64,000 bases of DNA from Paraburkholderia phosphatilytica (GCF_003443895.1 NZ_QQOA01000001.1:186001-250000); one strand, 5' to 3'; shown: positions 34,052 through 43,588, counted from the first letter of the stretch. Numbers and translations: made by a program. The notes: generated by a model from the letters alone, not told the origin.

Positions 34052-36859
34052 ATGTCCAGTTCAGTCGGCAGTGCAGCTTCGGATCCGTCGGTCCGTGGAT
34101 CTGAGCACGATCAGCAGGCTCAAGACAATCAGGCGAACCAACCGGCGCTGCAAGTTCTGCGACCGTCGCAGAAACCGGCAGCAAGACCCGCGGTCCGCAT
34201 TTCACGGAACGAAGCGCTACAACTACTGGGGCGATTCGAAACCGCTCGCAGCTCACCGGATGACGAGGCCAATGCGAAGGCGTTGGCCAGGTTGCAGGCA
34301 GACGGCCTGCGCGGCATGCCAACGGACGCCATCGATTTCGAGACTACGCAGACGCTCACCCGTCAGAGGATCGAAGCGTTGTCGCAGCGGGACCGCGACC
34401 GCTTTAACGGCATGCAGGCGCAGGACGTCAACAGCTACGAATCCGCGACCTCGGCAACGGACCGCCAGAAGATCGCACAGGCGGGAGCGGACAACGTGAG
34501 CAAGCCGGTGAACGCTGCCTATGCCAAAGTCATGGCCGACCCGGTACAGCACATCCAGCAGGAATTCTCACCACCGTTCGGCGCACAGTATCTGGGCGCG
34601 GCAGGACAGGAACAGGTCGCGCTGCTTGCTCAAATGCGCGCGCATTTCAACGAAGCGAAGACCGTCAGCGGTCGAGAATCGCTGTTCCGTCAGGCGGCCA
34701 GCATCCGCCACGACCTGCAGCAGCAGATTGCGGACCGGATCGCGCAGACGCAGGCACGAACAGACCAGCAGTGGCGTGACGCCGACAAGGCGTTGTACGC
34801 AGCTCAAGACGATGCAAAAGGCCTGCAGATCGCAACGACAGGCAACCTCGACGACACGAGTTCCTTCCGGCGGCTGGACGCGTTTGCCAGGAATGGCCTC
34901 ACGTCGCAGCGCAACGCGCAGGAACTGCAGTATCGGATGCAGCAGAATCCCGGCAGCTTCAAGGACGTCAAACAGTGGAACGACGATGCGGCCAGCAAGT
35001 CCGCCTGGGCTCGTTCGACGATCCAGAGCGATCCTTTCCGGCGCAGCGCCAACTTGCCGCCTCCGCCCATGGATCTCACGAAAATCGAATCCGGCGATCT
35101 GCACATGGGCGACTACGGACAGGAGCTGCTGGATCGCGACCTGCAGGCGGCGAAAGGGATCGACGCGAACCGGCAGATGTATCACGCAGCCAGCCAGCGC
35201 GGCCCCATCAGGAACGAGTACCTCGACGCGCATACGCCACCTAAACCGCTGTGGCAACAACAGACCGAAGACGTGCTCGGGCGGTTCTTTGTCGGGCTGA
35301 TTCCTGGCGTGAACCTGTTCACCAATCTGATCGTCCCGGCGAACTCGCTCTCGCCGGACGCGAAACTGGGCATCGATATCATGTCGGGTGTCCTGGGGAC
35401 CATGCTGGGAGAAGCGAAACTTCCGAGCGGCTCGGGCAGCAAGGTCCGCGCGGAAGGAGATGTCCAGGGTACCGGTGACCACGAGCCCGCGGCCACGCAC
35501 GGTGATCCGGCTGGCGACGCCGGTCACACGCCCGCCGCCGACGCGCACGCGACTGGCGGCGGTGCGGCCGACGCGGCACCTCGCGGCGCAGGCGCGCCTG
35601 CCGCAGCCGGCCCACGCACGGGCATTCCCGACGTGCCGGACACCTACGCGAGCAAGCCTCATGAGGCGCTCGCGCCGGATCCCCAGTTCCGCGGCATCTA
35701 CCGGGACGGCAAGGGCAATGCCTACATCCAGCAAAGCGACCGTACGTATGCCGTCACGTACGACAAGGACAACGGAACGTGGCAGATCAACTCGCCGTAT
35801 GGAGGAACCAAACCGCAGTACGCCGTACGGTTGAACGACCAAGGGAACTGGGAAATCAACCCCGATACAGGGCTGTTGGGAGGGGGGCCGAAACGGCGCG
35901 CTCCGCAAACCTATTCCGATGCACTCGGTCGTGAGGCATACACGGCCTATTACACCGGCTCGAATTATGCGGAAGTCGCAAGAGAGCTGAGAATCAGCAA
36001 CCATTCGGCGAAAGAATGGATCTTCAGGTATGCGAAGGAGAGAGGCGCCTCACACCCCTACTCTGTTTCCTTACGCGTGGAAATGCGCTGGATGAAAGCC
36101 GAAACGGGCGAAAAGATCTACAGCGAGCTGTCTCACGGAACATCGTTACAAGACGTAGCCCGCAAATACACCGACGGAAACACCCTGGCAGCGTTCCGCA
36201 GCGCGATGCGATATACCAAAGGGAACATCGCCAGCACGAGGCCCGTCGTGCTCGCCAGATTGCGTGAAGTCGAGACCGGCGAACCCGCCGCATCCGTGGC
36301 GCCCCCGAACGTGTCACCACGCCCGCAACCGCAGGTCGAACCGATGAGCCGGCAGCAATACGAGCAGATCCAGCAGCGCTACGACGCGGGCCAGTCGTCG
36401 CCCGAAGTGGTTGCGCTGGAAACAGGCTTGCCGGAGCAGTGGGTGAGAGACGTCGAACACGGCTATGGCTACTACTCGCCATCGAGGCAAGCCTACGTCG
36501 AACCGATCGACGATCCCGCGGCGCCGCCATCGAAGCGCCCGCGTACGGAATCGACGCAGCCGGAACCGCAAGCCGGACCGTCGACATCCGGTGCGGTCAC
36601 GACCCGTCCAGGGTGGGGACGCAATGAGGTTCGACTGTATATCGACGACGCCGACGCGCTCGCCTCCACGACGCGCCAGGACATCTACGCGTGGCTCAAC
36701 GAGGACGGACCCGTGCCAGCGGGATTGCAGCAGGAGATGATCGATCAGGGGTTTTCGGACCTGACGCCGGACCTGGTACGCGAGTACCTGGACCCGCATA
36801 GTTCGGTCGAACCGACCACGCGGCAGTATCAGCTGATCGAAGCATGGCTCGGCCTGTGA
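34052..36859 (+). CDS. Unrecognised 935-residue effector-like protein
   Basis: I do not recognise this protein. The first 50 residues are polar and rich in Ser, Gln and Ala (MSSSVGSAASDPSVRG...) with no signal peptide, as in many type III effectors. Residues 60-390 are helical and Gln/Asp/Arg-rich. A hydrophobic stretch (about 412-428, FFVGLIPGVNLFTNLIV) is followed by a Gly/Ala/His linker (about 478-535). A small module at 544-605 (RGIYRDGKGNAYIQQSD... NDQGNWEINPD) is of a kind I associate with large secreted toxins. Three helix-turn-helix-like units follow: 638-660, 695-725 and 777-801. Basic clusters PKRRAP (613) and SKRPRTE (827) resemble nuclear localisation signals. It is monocistronic, flanked by unrelated genes, and uses more A/T-ending codons than its neighbours. 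Confidence 0.8.
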   Translation: MSSSVGSAASDPSVRGSEHDQQAQDNQANQPALQVLRPSQKPAARPAVRISRNEALQLLGRFETARSSPDDEANAKALARLQADGLRGMPTDAIDFETTQTLTRQRIEALSQRDRDRFNGMQAQDVNSYESATSATDRQKIAQAGADNVSKPVNAAYAKVMADPVQHIQQEFSPPFGAQYLGAAGQEQVALLAQMRAHFNEAKTVSGRESLFRQAASIRHDLQQQIADRIAQTQARTDQQWRDADKALYAAQDDAKGLQIATTGNLDDTSSFRRLDAFARNGLTSQRNAQELQYRMQQNPGSFKDVKQWNDDAASKSAWARSTIQSDPFRRSANLPPPPMDLTKIESGDLHMGDYGQELLDRDLQAAKGIDANRQMYHAASQRGPIRNEYLDAHTPPKPLWQQQTEDVLGRFFVGLIPGVNLFTNLIVPANSLSPDAKLGIDIMSGVLGTMLGEAKLPSGSGSKVRAEGDVQGTGDHEPAATHGDPAGDAGHTPAADAHATGGGAADAAPRGAGAPAAAGPRTGIPDVPDTYASKPHEALAPDPQFRGIYRDGKGNAYIQQSDRTYAVTYDKDNGTWQINSPYGGTKPQYAVRLNDQGNWEINPDTGLLGGGPKRRAPQTYSDALGREAYTAYYTGSNYAEVARELRISNHSAKEWIFRYAKERGASHPYSVSLRVEMRWMKAETGEKIYSELSHGTSLQDVARKYTDGNTLAAFRSAMRYTKGNIASTRPVVLARLREVETGEPAASVAPPNVSPRPQPQVEPMSRQQYEQIQQRYDAGQSSPEVVALETGLPEQWVRDVEHGYGYYSPSRQAYVEPIDDPAAPPSKRPRTESTQPEPQAGPSTSGAVTTRPGWGRNEVRLYIDDADALASTTRQDIYAWLNEDGPVPAGLQQEMIDQGFSDLTPDLVREYLDPHSSVEPTTRQYQLIEAWLGL

Positions 36860-36970
36860 CGCTCGCGCCGATCTCCGGACGGGCTAGCGGTTTACAATGC
36901 CGCACACGCGCAATGCGCCGAAGCGGCGGCCTGCAGAAGACGGCGCCTGTGTCCACGTCCCGAGGATGTC

Positions 36971-38224
36971 TTGAGTTCGAACGCCACGCCAACCTTGAAC
37001 CAGGCTACGAGCCATAGCGAAGCCCCGGCGGCGCATGCCGAACCGAGGCCGCTGCGCATCCTCTTCCACATCAACGACTTCGGCAAAGGCGGCACCGAAA
37101 CATCGCTGCTCGCTTGGCTCAACGCGCTGGACCGGCGGCACTTCGCACCGGCCGTCTCGGTCGCGTATCCGACCGACGACCTCGAATTCTGGCAAGCGCA
37201 CTCGTTTCCCGCCGACGTTCCCGTGCACGTGCTCGCGCCGTCGCCGTGGATGCATCGCACGCATCAGATCACGCGCAGGCGCAAGCTGAAAGGCGGTCTG
37301 AAGCTGTATCACAAGCTGCTCACGTATGCCGCTGTCAGACCGCTTGCCGCGATGCGCTTCAAGCGCATCGCGCAGCAGTTCGACATCGTGTGCGACTACG
37401 ACTTCTCGCTGCGCCATCTGGCGGGCCGCTGCGGCGTACCGGTGGTGGGCGTCAGTCACTTCAGCCTCGGCGAGCGGCTCGGCAAGCGCGGTGCGCGTTT
37501 TCTCGCGCAACGTCTCGCGCAGTACCGGCGCTATGCGGCAGTCGGCGTGCTCACGCCCGATATGGCGCGCGAAGCGGACGCGCTGTTCGGGCAGGCGCTG
37601 AAAGTGGTCGAGATGCCGAACGTGATCGATATCGCGAAGCTGCGCCGTGCAGCGAGCGAACCGGTCGACGTTCCCGCGCATCCGTACATCGTGTCCGTCG
37701 CGAGGCTCGACGAAGGACAGAAGGATCACGCCACGCTGTTGCGCGCGTTCGCTGAAGTCTGCCGGAATGCTTCCGATCGCATCGATCTCATGCTGATCGG
37801 CGAAGGACGCGATCGCGCGAAGCTCGAAGATCTCGCGCGCGAACTCGGCATAGAGGAACGTGTGCGGTTCCTCGGCTTCTGTGCGAATCCGTTTCCGTAC
37901 ATCCGGCATGCGCAGATGCTGGTGCTGAGCAGCCGGTACGAAGGCTTTGGCATGGTGCTCGGCGAAGCGATGGCGATCGGCACGCCGGTGATCTCCGCGG
38001 ATTGCCCGACGGGCCCGCGCGATCTGCTCGACGGTGGCAACGCGGGCTTGCTGGTGCCGCCCGGCGATGTCGGCGCGATGGCGGCCGCGATGCAACGCCT
38101 GCTTACGGACAGCGCGTTGCGCGCCGCGCAGATCGAACGCGCGAGCATGAAAATCGCGGCCTTTGCGCCGGAACGCGCGAGCGAACGCATGCTTCAGCTC
38201 GCGCGTCAGGTGCTGACTGTCTAA
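36971..38224 (+). CDS. Glycosyltransferase, GT4 family
   Basis: Cytoplasmic or membrane-associated glycosyltransferase of 417 residues with a GT-B fold. The N-terminal domain opens ILFHINDFGKGGTETSLLAW; the donor-binding domain has VARLDEGQKDHATLLRAFAE and the E-x7-E motif in EGFGMVLGEAMAIGTPV. It probably adds a sugar to a surface glycan or lipid. The start is TTG at 36971 with GAGGA upstream. A possible -10 box (TACAAT, 36893-36898) lies upstream. No other glycan genes adjoin it, so the acceptor is unknown. Confidence 0.92.
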   Translation: MSSNATPTLNQATSHSEAPAAHAEPRPLRILFHINDFGKGGTETSLLAWLNALDRRHFAPAVSVAYPTDDLEFWQAHSFPADVPVHVLAPSPWMHRTHQITRRRKLKGGLKLYHKLLTYAAVRPLAAMRFKRIAQQFDIVCDYDFSLRHLAGRCGVPVVGVSHFSLGERLGKRGARFLAQRLAQYRRYAAVGVLTPDMAREADALFGQALKVVEMPNVIDIAKLRRAASEPVDVPAHPYIVSVARLDEGQKDHATLLRAFAEVCRNASDRIDLMLIGEGRDRAKLEDLARELGIEERVRFLGFCANPFPYIRHAQMLVLSSRYEGFGMVLGEAMAIGTPVISADCPTGPRDLLDGGNAGLLVPPGDVGAMAAAMQRLLTDSALRAAQIERASMKIAAFAPERASERMLQLARQVLTV

Positions 38225-38383
38225 CCCAATCACGTCGACTCAAGCGCGCTCGCCTCATTCAACCGTTTCCCGGAAGAATGTCTGCCGAACCGCGTGGATT
38301 CTCTCCCTCCCCGGTTCAATCTAGACTGGTTTCATCGAACGCGGGCCGGTTTCGGCCCCTCGGTTCAACCGGAGAGAGCAGAC

Positions 38384-39094
38384 ATGAGCGCAGCACAGAA
38401 GGTCGTCATCGTCACGGGCGCATCGCAGGGCATCGGTGCGGCCATCGTGAACGCGTACCGCGATCTCGACTATCGCGTTGTCGCCACCTCGCGCACGATC
38501 CGCGCGAGCAGCGACGCTGACGTGATCACCGTCGCCGGCGACATCGGCGATCCCGACACCGCGCAACGCGTGGTCGCCACCGCGCTCGAACAGTTCGGCC
38601 GGCTCGACACGCTCGTCAACAACGCAGGCGTTTTCGTCGCGAAGCCGTTCACCGAGTATTCGCCGGCCGACTACGCACGCGTGATGGCGACCAACGTCGA
38701 AGGCTTTTTTCATATCACGCAGCGCGCGCTCGAAGCGATGACCCGCAAAAGCAGCGGCCACATCGTCAACATTACGGCGAGCATCGTCGACCGGCCGCGC
38801 GCCGCGACGCCCGCTGCGATGGCCGCGCTCACGAAAGGCGGCCTGAATGCGGTCACGCGTTCGCTCGCGATCGAATACGCGAGCCGCGGCATCCGCGTGA
38901 ACGCGGTCGCACCGGGCGTGGTGGATACGCCGCTGCATGCCGCGAGCAATCACGCAGCGCTTGCGAAGCTGCATCCGCTCGGCCGCCTCGGCGACGTGCA
39001 GGACATCGCGCAGGCCGTGACCTACCTCGAATCGGCCACCTTCGTCACCGGCGAAATCCTGCACGTGGACGGCGGCAGCAACGTCGGCTCCTGA
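38384..39094 (+). CDS. SDR-family protein lacking the catalytic tyrosine
   Basis: SDR fold protein of 236 residues. The cofactor motif TGASQGIG (11-18), NNAG and the Ser of NITAS (S133) are present. Where YxxxK is expected the sequence reads A147-A-L-T-K151, so the catalytic tyrosine is absent. A reduced or altered activity is likely. GGAGAG precedes the ATG. An MFS gene follows after 54 bp and may share the message. Confidence 0.9.
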   Translation: MSAAQKVVIVTGASQGIGAAIVNAYRDLDYRVVATSRTIRASSDADVITVAGDIGDPDTAQRVVATALEQFGRLDTLVNNAGVFVAKPFTEYSPADYARVMATNVEGFFHITQRALEAMTRKSSGHIVNITASIVDRPRAATPAAMAALTKGGLNAVTRSLAIEYASRGIRVNAVAPGVVDTPLHAASNHAALAKLHPLGRLGDVQDIAQAVTYLESATFVTGEILHVDGGSNVGS

Positions 39095-39148
39095 GCCCGC
39101 CTCGCTCAGCGCACCACCCGGTCAACCTCACCGTCAGCAGAGGATGTG

Positions 39149-40414
39149 ATGAGTCACCCCACGCTTTCCCGCACCAACGCGATTCCCGACGCGACGCCGC
39201 TCGACTACGCTAGCCGCAACCGCGACTACTGGCAGCGCAATCTCGCCGTGTGCGTGTTCGGCTCGTTCACCACGCTCGTGAGTCTCAGCATGCTGCTGCC
39301 GTTCCTGCCGCTGTACGTGCAGCAGCTCGGCGTGCAATCGCAGCACGCTGTGATCCAATGGTCCGGGGTCGCGTTCGGTGCGACTTTTCTCGGCACGGCA
39401 GCGACCGCGCCGCTCTGGGGTCGTCTCGCGGATCGCTACGGTCGCAAGCCGATGCTGATCCGCGCTGCCGTCGGCATGGCGGTCGTGATGTCGCTGATCG
39501 GCATCGCGCACAACGTGTACGAGCTGGTGGCGCTGCGTCTCGTCGCGGGTCTGGTCGGCGGCTATGCGTCGGCATCGATCGTGATGGTCGGCACGCAGGC
39601 GCCGCGCGAACGCTCGGGCTGGGCGCTCGGCGTGCTGTCCACCGGCGCGCTGGCGGGCAATCTGATCGGACCGCTAGTCGGCGGCTTTCTGCCGGCGTGG
39701 ATCGGCATCCGCGGTACGTTCTTCGCAGGCGGCGCGATGATCGCCGTCGCCGCACTGCTGACCGTCTTCGTCGTCAGGGAAGACTTTCATCCGGCGTCGG
39801 ATGCGAAGGCGCGACCCGCGGTCAACAGCACGACAGGAAACGCGCCGCAAAGCAACGTTGCGGTGATCGCCGCGCTGCTCGTGACCGCGATGATGGTGCT
39901 GCTCGCGAACATGTCGATCGAGCCGGTGATCACCGTCTACGTGAGTAGTCTCGGTGTGCATACGACTCACCTGACACGCGTCGCCGGTGTCGTGATGGCG
40001 TGCTCCGCATTCGGCAGCATGCTGACCGCCGCGCGCCTCGGTGCGCTGGCCGATCGCGTGGGCAGCTGGAACGTGATTGTCGGCTCGCTGCTGCTGACGG
40101 GTCTCGTGATGATCCCGCAGGCGTTCGTGCACGCGTGGTGGCAACTCGCCGCGATGCGCGCGCTGATGGGCATGACGCTCGCGGGTCTGCTGCCTTCGAT
40201 CGCGAAGCTCGCGCGGCATGCCGTCGACGAAAGCCGCACCGGCACCATGCTCGGCTATCTGCAATCCTCGCAATTCGCGGGTCAGGTGATCGGCCCGGTG
40301 ATCGGCGGCGTGATCGCCGTGCATCTCGGCCTGCACTCGGTGTTCTTCGTCACCGGCTCGCTGCTCATCGCCTGCGCGGGGCTCGCGCAGTGGGCGCGTT
40401 CACGCTCGCATTGA
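39149..40414 (+). CDS. MFS transporter (multidrug efflux type)
   Basis: Inner-membrane transporter of about 421 residues with twelve predicted hydrophobic segments. The loop 2-3 motif reads PLWGRLADRYGRKPML and motif C-like ALAGNLIGPLVGGFLP points to an antiporter of the drug/H+ group. AGAGGA stands before the ATG at 39149; a GTG three bases earlier is also possible. It follows the SDR gene and converges with gspD, leaving 28 bp. Confidence 0.92.
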   Translation: MSHPTLSRTNAIPDATPLDYASRNRDYWQRNLAVCVFGSFTTLVSLSMLLPFLPLYVQQLGVQSQHAVIQWSGVAFGATFLGTAATAPLWGRLADRYGRKPMLIRAAVGMAVVMSLIGIAHNVYELVALRLVAGLVGGYASASIVMVGTQAPRERSGWALGVLSTGALAGNLIGPLVGGFLPAWIGIRGTFFAGGAMIAVAALLTVFVVREDFHPASDAKARPAVNSTTGNAPQSNVAVIAALLVTAMMVLLANMSIEPVITVYVSSLGVHTTHLTRVAGVVMACSAFGSMLTAARLGALADRVGSWNVIVGSLLLTGLVMIPQAFVHAWWQLAAMRALMGMTLAGLLPSIAKLARHAVDESRTGTMLGYLQSSQFAGQVIGPVIGGVIAVHLGLHSVFFVTGSLLIACAGLAQWARSRSH

Positions 40415-40442
40415 GCGACGATGCGCCACGCCGTTCGTATCC

Positions 40443-42677
40443 TTAGTGCTCGCTCTTCTGCGGCGCGGTTTCGCTCGCACTCCAGTCGAACAGCGGGCCA
40501 TTGCCCGACGGCGGCTGCGATGGCATCTGCGGCGCGTTCGGATCGCGGATCACGCGATTGTCCGTCTTGTAGCCCGCGTTCTGCACGCGCATGTAGTCGT
40601 AGCGGTCCATCGTGATGCGGCGGCTTTCTTCCGCGTCATGAATGATCACCGGGCGCAGGAACACCATCAGCTCGGTTTTCGTACGGTCCTTGTTCTCGGT
40701 GCGGAACAGGTTGCCGATCAGCGGCAGGTCACCAAGCCAGGGCACCTTGCTGTTGCCGTTCGAGTAGCTGTCCTGGATCAGCCCGCCGAGCACGATGATC
40801 TGGCCGTTGTCGCACAAAATGGTCGTGCCGAGCGAGCGCTTGTTCAGCGTCGAACCGCCCGCGTCGGTCGACGTGCCGGACACCACGCTCGAATCTTCCT
40901 GATAGATCTTCATCTTCACGACTCCGCCCGCGGTGATCTGCGGCAGCACGTGCAGCGTAATGCCGACGTCCTTGCGGTCGTAGGTATCGAATGCGCCGGT
41001 CGTGGTGGTGGTGTTCGTGTACGTGCCGGTGATCAGCGGGATGTTCTGCCCGACCACGATCTTCGCTTCCTCGTTGTCGAGCGTGACGAGATTCGGCGTC
41101 GACAGGATATTCACGTCGCTGTTCGAAGACAGCGCCTGCACGAGACCGCCCAGCCCAAGAATGCTGCCGAACTGATGCAGCAGGCCGATGTTCAAGCCAT
41201 TGTTCAGCGACGTGCTTGCGAGATTCGACAGCACGCTCGACGTCGTGCTGCTCGATGTCGTCGCCTCCAGACCCGCAGCAGTCAGGTTGACGATACCGTT
41301 GCTGCTGCTCGTGTTGAAGTTGCTGTTGCCGTACAGCGTATTGCTGCCCGACGTCAACGCGCCCTGCCACTGCACGCCGAATTGGCCGCTCTTGTCCGAA
41401 CTGATCTCGACGATCAGCGATTCGATGTAGACCTGCAAGCGGCGCGTGTCGAGCTTCGTGATCACCGTGCGCAGATTGCGGTACACCGGTTCCGGCGCGG
41501 TGATGATCAGCGAGTTGTCGGCCGGGTCCGCGGTCACCACGCCGCCGCCCACGTCGTTGCTGCTGTCGTCGCTCGTTTTCGTTTGGAACGGATCGTCTTT
41601 GGCGTCGCTCGAAGACGAACTGCTGCTCACGATCCCGCTCGTACTGCCGGATGACGACAGCGTGCTGCTCGATAGCGTCGGCAACGGCGGATTGAGCGTC
41701 GATTTGCTTTGCGAGTTGCTATCGCTGCTCGTGGTGTCCTTGCCGTTCGCGCCGTTGCCGCTCTTCGCGAGAATGCCGCGCAACACCGCGGCGAGCTGCT
41801 TCGCATCGGCGTGCTGCAGATAGACCACATGGATGTTGCCGTTCTCGCGCGTGGGCTTGTCGAGCTGCGCGACGAGGCTGCGCACTTTCGCGAGCCGCGC
41901 GGGGCTCGATGCGCGCACGATCAGCGAATTGGTGCGATCGTCCGGCACGAATGCGACCTTCAGCGTCGCGTCCGCATCGCCGATGCCGTTGGGGTCGAGA
42001 ATCTTCGACAGTTCCGCCGTGATGTCTTCAGGGCTCGAATACTGCAGCCCGATCACGGTCGCGTCTTGATCGTTCTGCCCATCGATCGCGTTGATGACGC
42101 TCGCGATGCGCCGGATGTTGTCGGCGTAGTCCGTCACGACGATCGAGTTGTTCGCCGCATAGACGGAGATCGCGTTGTTCGGCGAAATCAGCGGACGCAG
42201 CGTGGGCAGGATGTTGGTCGCCGATTCGTTGCGCAGGCGGAAGATCTGCGTGACCACCTGGTCGCCGCCGCCCACCGCCTGGCCGGTGCCGACGAACGTG
42301 GGCACGCCTTGCAGCTTCGCGTCGGCTTCCGGCACGACTTTGATCAGCCCATGATCGTTCACCATCGCGAAGCCGCGCATGCGCAGCGACGCTTCGAGCG
42401 TCTTCAGCGCGACGTCGTCGGGCACGGGGTGTTCGGCCTGCAGGTTGATCTTTCCCTGCACGCGCGGGTCGACGATGATGGTTCTGCCGGTCGCGGCGCC
42501 GATCGCTTTCGCGACATCCGAAATATCGGCATCGGCGAAGTTGAGCGTCGCATCGGCAAACGCAACGGGCGTTCGCGATGCAGCGGCAAGCGTAAAACAG
42601 GCTGTGGCCAGCAAACGGAGGGCGCGACTGCGCCGTGTGCCTCGCTCCGTTCTACTCCCTTGGAATGACGGATTCAT
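40443..42677 (-). CDS. gspD: Type II secretion system secretin GspD (isolated copy)
   Basis: Outer-membrane channel subunit, 744 residues. A signal peptide (LRLLATACFTLAAASRTPVA) is followed by the N0 domain (LNFADADISDVAKAIGAATG), N1-N3 repeats (VVTDYADNIRRIASVINAID, NSLIVRASSPARLAKVRSLV) and a Ser-rich insert in the last N domain. The C-terminal secretin beta-domain ends in VPWLGDLPLIGNLF and a short tail. Other gsp genes are absent: upstream is higBA and downstream a convergent MFS gene. The start at 42677 has no strong ribosome site and the frame stays open upstream, so the N-terminus is uncertain. Confidence 0.92.
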   Translation of the reverse strand: MNPSFQGSRTERGTRRSRALRLLATACFTLAAASRTPVAFADATLNFADADISDVAKAIGAATGRTIIVDPRVQGKINLQAEHPVPDDVALKTLEASLRMRGFAMVNDHGLIKVVPEADAKLQGVPTFVGTGQAVGGGDQVVTQIFRLRNESATNILPTLRPLISPNNAISVYAANNSIVVTDYADNIRRIASVINAIDGQNDQDATVIGLQYSSPEDITAELSKILDPNGIGDADATLKVAFVPDDRTNSLIVRASSPARLAKVRSLVAQLDKPTRENGNIHVVYLQHADAKQLAAVLRGILAKSGNGANGKDTTSSDSNSQSKSTLNPPLPTLSSSTLSSSGSTSGIVSSSSSSSDAKDDPFQTKTSDDSSNDVGGGVVTADPADNSLIITAPEPVYRNLRTVITKLDTRRLQVYIESLIVEISSDKSGQFGVQWQGALTSGSNTLYGNSNFNTSSSNGIVNLTAAGLEATTSSSTTSSVLSNLASTSLNNGLNIGLLHQFGSILGLGGLVQALSSNSDVNILSTPNLVTLDNEEAKIVVGQNIPLITGTYTNTTTTTGAFDTYDRKDVGITLHVLPQITAGGVVKMKIYQEDSSVVSGTSTDAGGSTLNKRSLGTTILCDNGQIIVLGGLIQDSYSNGNSKVPWLGDLPLIGNLFRTENKDRTKTELMVFLRPVIIHDAEESRRITMDRYDYMRVQNAGYKTDNRVIRDPNAPQMPSQPPSGNGPLFDWSASETAPQKSEH

Positions 42678-42964
42678 TGCGCGTTGTTCTTGCTGTCGTC
42701 GGACAGATCGTCAAGGACATCGCGAGACACGAGCGCCTGGATGCGAGCCAGCGGCAACAATGTCGTTCGTGTCTCGCAGCGTGGGCTGCACCTCGAGCGC
42801 CACGCGTCCGCCGATTATTCCAAACAACGCGCGCCACGAAAACACGCTTTGAACCGGCACTCCTTACTTTGCATTCCCTTATGCAATGCGGAGTGGGATC
42901 TGGTTATTGCTGTGTGCTACCTGCCGTCATCAGGACGGCGTGAACCAGCCCAGTCCGCTGTGCA
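42678..42964 (-). other. Region upstream of gspD with possible decayed coding sequence
   Basis: Two minus-strand frames look partly coding. One (about 42873-42718) reads VFSWRALFGIIGG, then RVALEVQPTLRDTNDIV, before a stop. A shift of frame at about 42770 gives LARIQALVSRDVLDDLSDD, which runs without a stop into the gspD ATG. This pattern suggests a frameshifted remnant, but I cannot name a parent protein. Confidence 0.3.
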
Positions 42965-43267
42965 TCACGCGTGAGCGTGCTCGCGCGGCTCCACCTTGCG
43001 GTCGATCTCTGCGCGCGTCGGCAGCGTCTTCAGGTCGTACACGGCCTGAAGGTTCAGCCAGAACTCGGGCGTAGTGTCGAAGTAGCGCGCGAGCCGGTAG
43101 GCGGTGTCGGCCGTGATACCACGCCGCTCTTTCACGACCTCGTGCAGCCGCGTTGCCGGGACACTCAACGCCAGTGCCAGCGCGTTCACGCTCATTTCCA
43201 GCGGGACCAGGAAATCCTCCCGCAGGACTTCGCCCGGGTGCACCGGGCGCATTCCATTCTTGCCCAT
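42965..43267 (-). CDS. higA: HigA-family antitoxin
   Basis: Antitoxin of 100 residues with the family start MRPVHPGEVLREDFL and an XRE-type HTH including ALALSVPATRLHEVV and DTAYRLARYFDTTPEFWLNL. It binds and neutralises the HigB toxin and represses its own operon. It follows higB by 11 bp, the reversed gene order normal for higBA. The operator is the 21-bp inverted repeat upstream of higB. Confidence 0.94.
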   Translation of the reverse strand: MGKNGMRPVHPGEVLREDFLVPLEMSVNALALALSVPATRLHEVVKERRGITADTAYRLARYFDTTPEFWLNLQAVYDLKTLPTRAEIDRKVEPREHAHA

Positions 43268-43278
43268 AAGAACTCCTG

Positions 43279-43557
43279 TCAGTGGTAGTCGACGATTTCA
43301 ACCTCGGATGCACCCTCGTCCGTCCATACGAAACAGATGCGCCATTGCCCGTTGATCCGGATGCTGTGTTGACCAGCGCGGTCGCGATGCAGCGGCTCAA
43401 GTCGATTGCCCGGTGGCGAGCGCAGATCTTTCAGTTCGTGCGCTGCCTCCAACATCTGGAGTTTGCGCGTCGCGACCGCTTCAATCGCCCGGAAGCGCTT
43501 CGGCGATTCGCCCGAGTAAAGGGCTTCGGAATCTTTACATCGGAAGGACTTGATCAT
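43279..43557 (-). CDS. higB: HigB-family toxin (RelE/ParE-like mRNA interferase)
   Basis: Toxin of 92 residues of the RelE-like HigB group. It begins MIKSFRCKDSEALYSGES and ends GQWRICFVWTDEGASEVEIV; the R/Y/H-rich segment LHRDRAGQHSIRINGQWR is typical of the active face. The ATG at 43557 has GAGCG before it and fits the family length; an ATG at 43566 is also open. HigB cleaves ribosome-bound mRNA, and activity here is inferred from family. Confidence 0.92.
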   Translation of the reverse strand: MIKSFRCKDSEALYSGESPKRFRAIEAVATRKLQMLEAAHELKDLRSPPGNRLEPLHRDRAGQHSIRINGQWRICFVWTDEGASEVEIVDYH

Positions 43558-43567
43558 AACGCTCATT

Positions 43568-43588
43568 GTATTACGTTTTACGTAATAC
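43568..43588. promoter_or_regulatory. higBA operator (perfect inverted repeat)
   Basis: GTATTACGT-TTT-ACGTAATAC has 9-bp arms and a 3-bp spacer. On the minus strand it is followed by TACAAT (43570-43565), a good -10 box, so the repeat covers the promoter spacer just upstream of higB. This is the expected place for autorepression by HigA. Confidence 0.75.
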
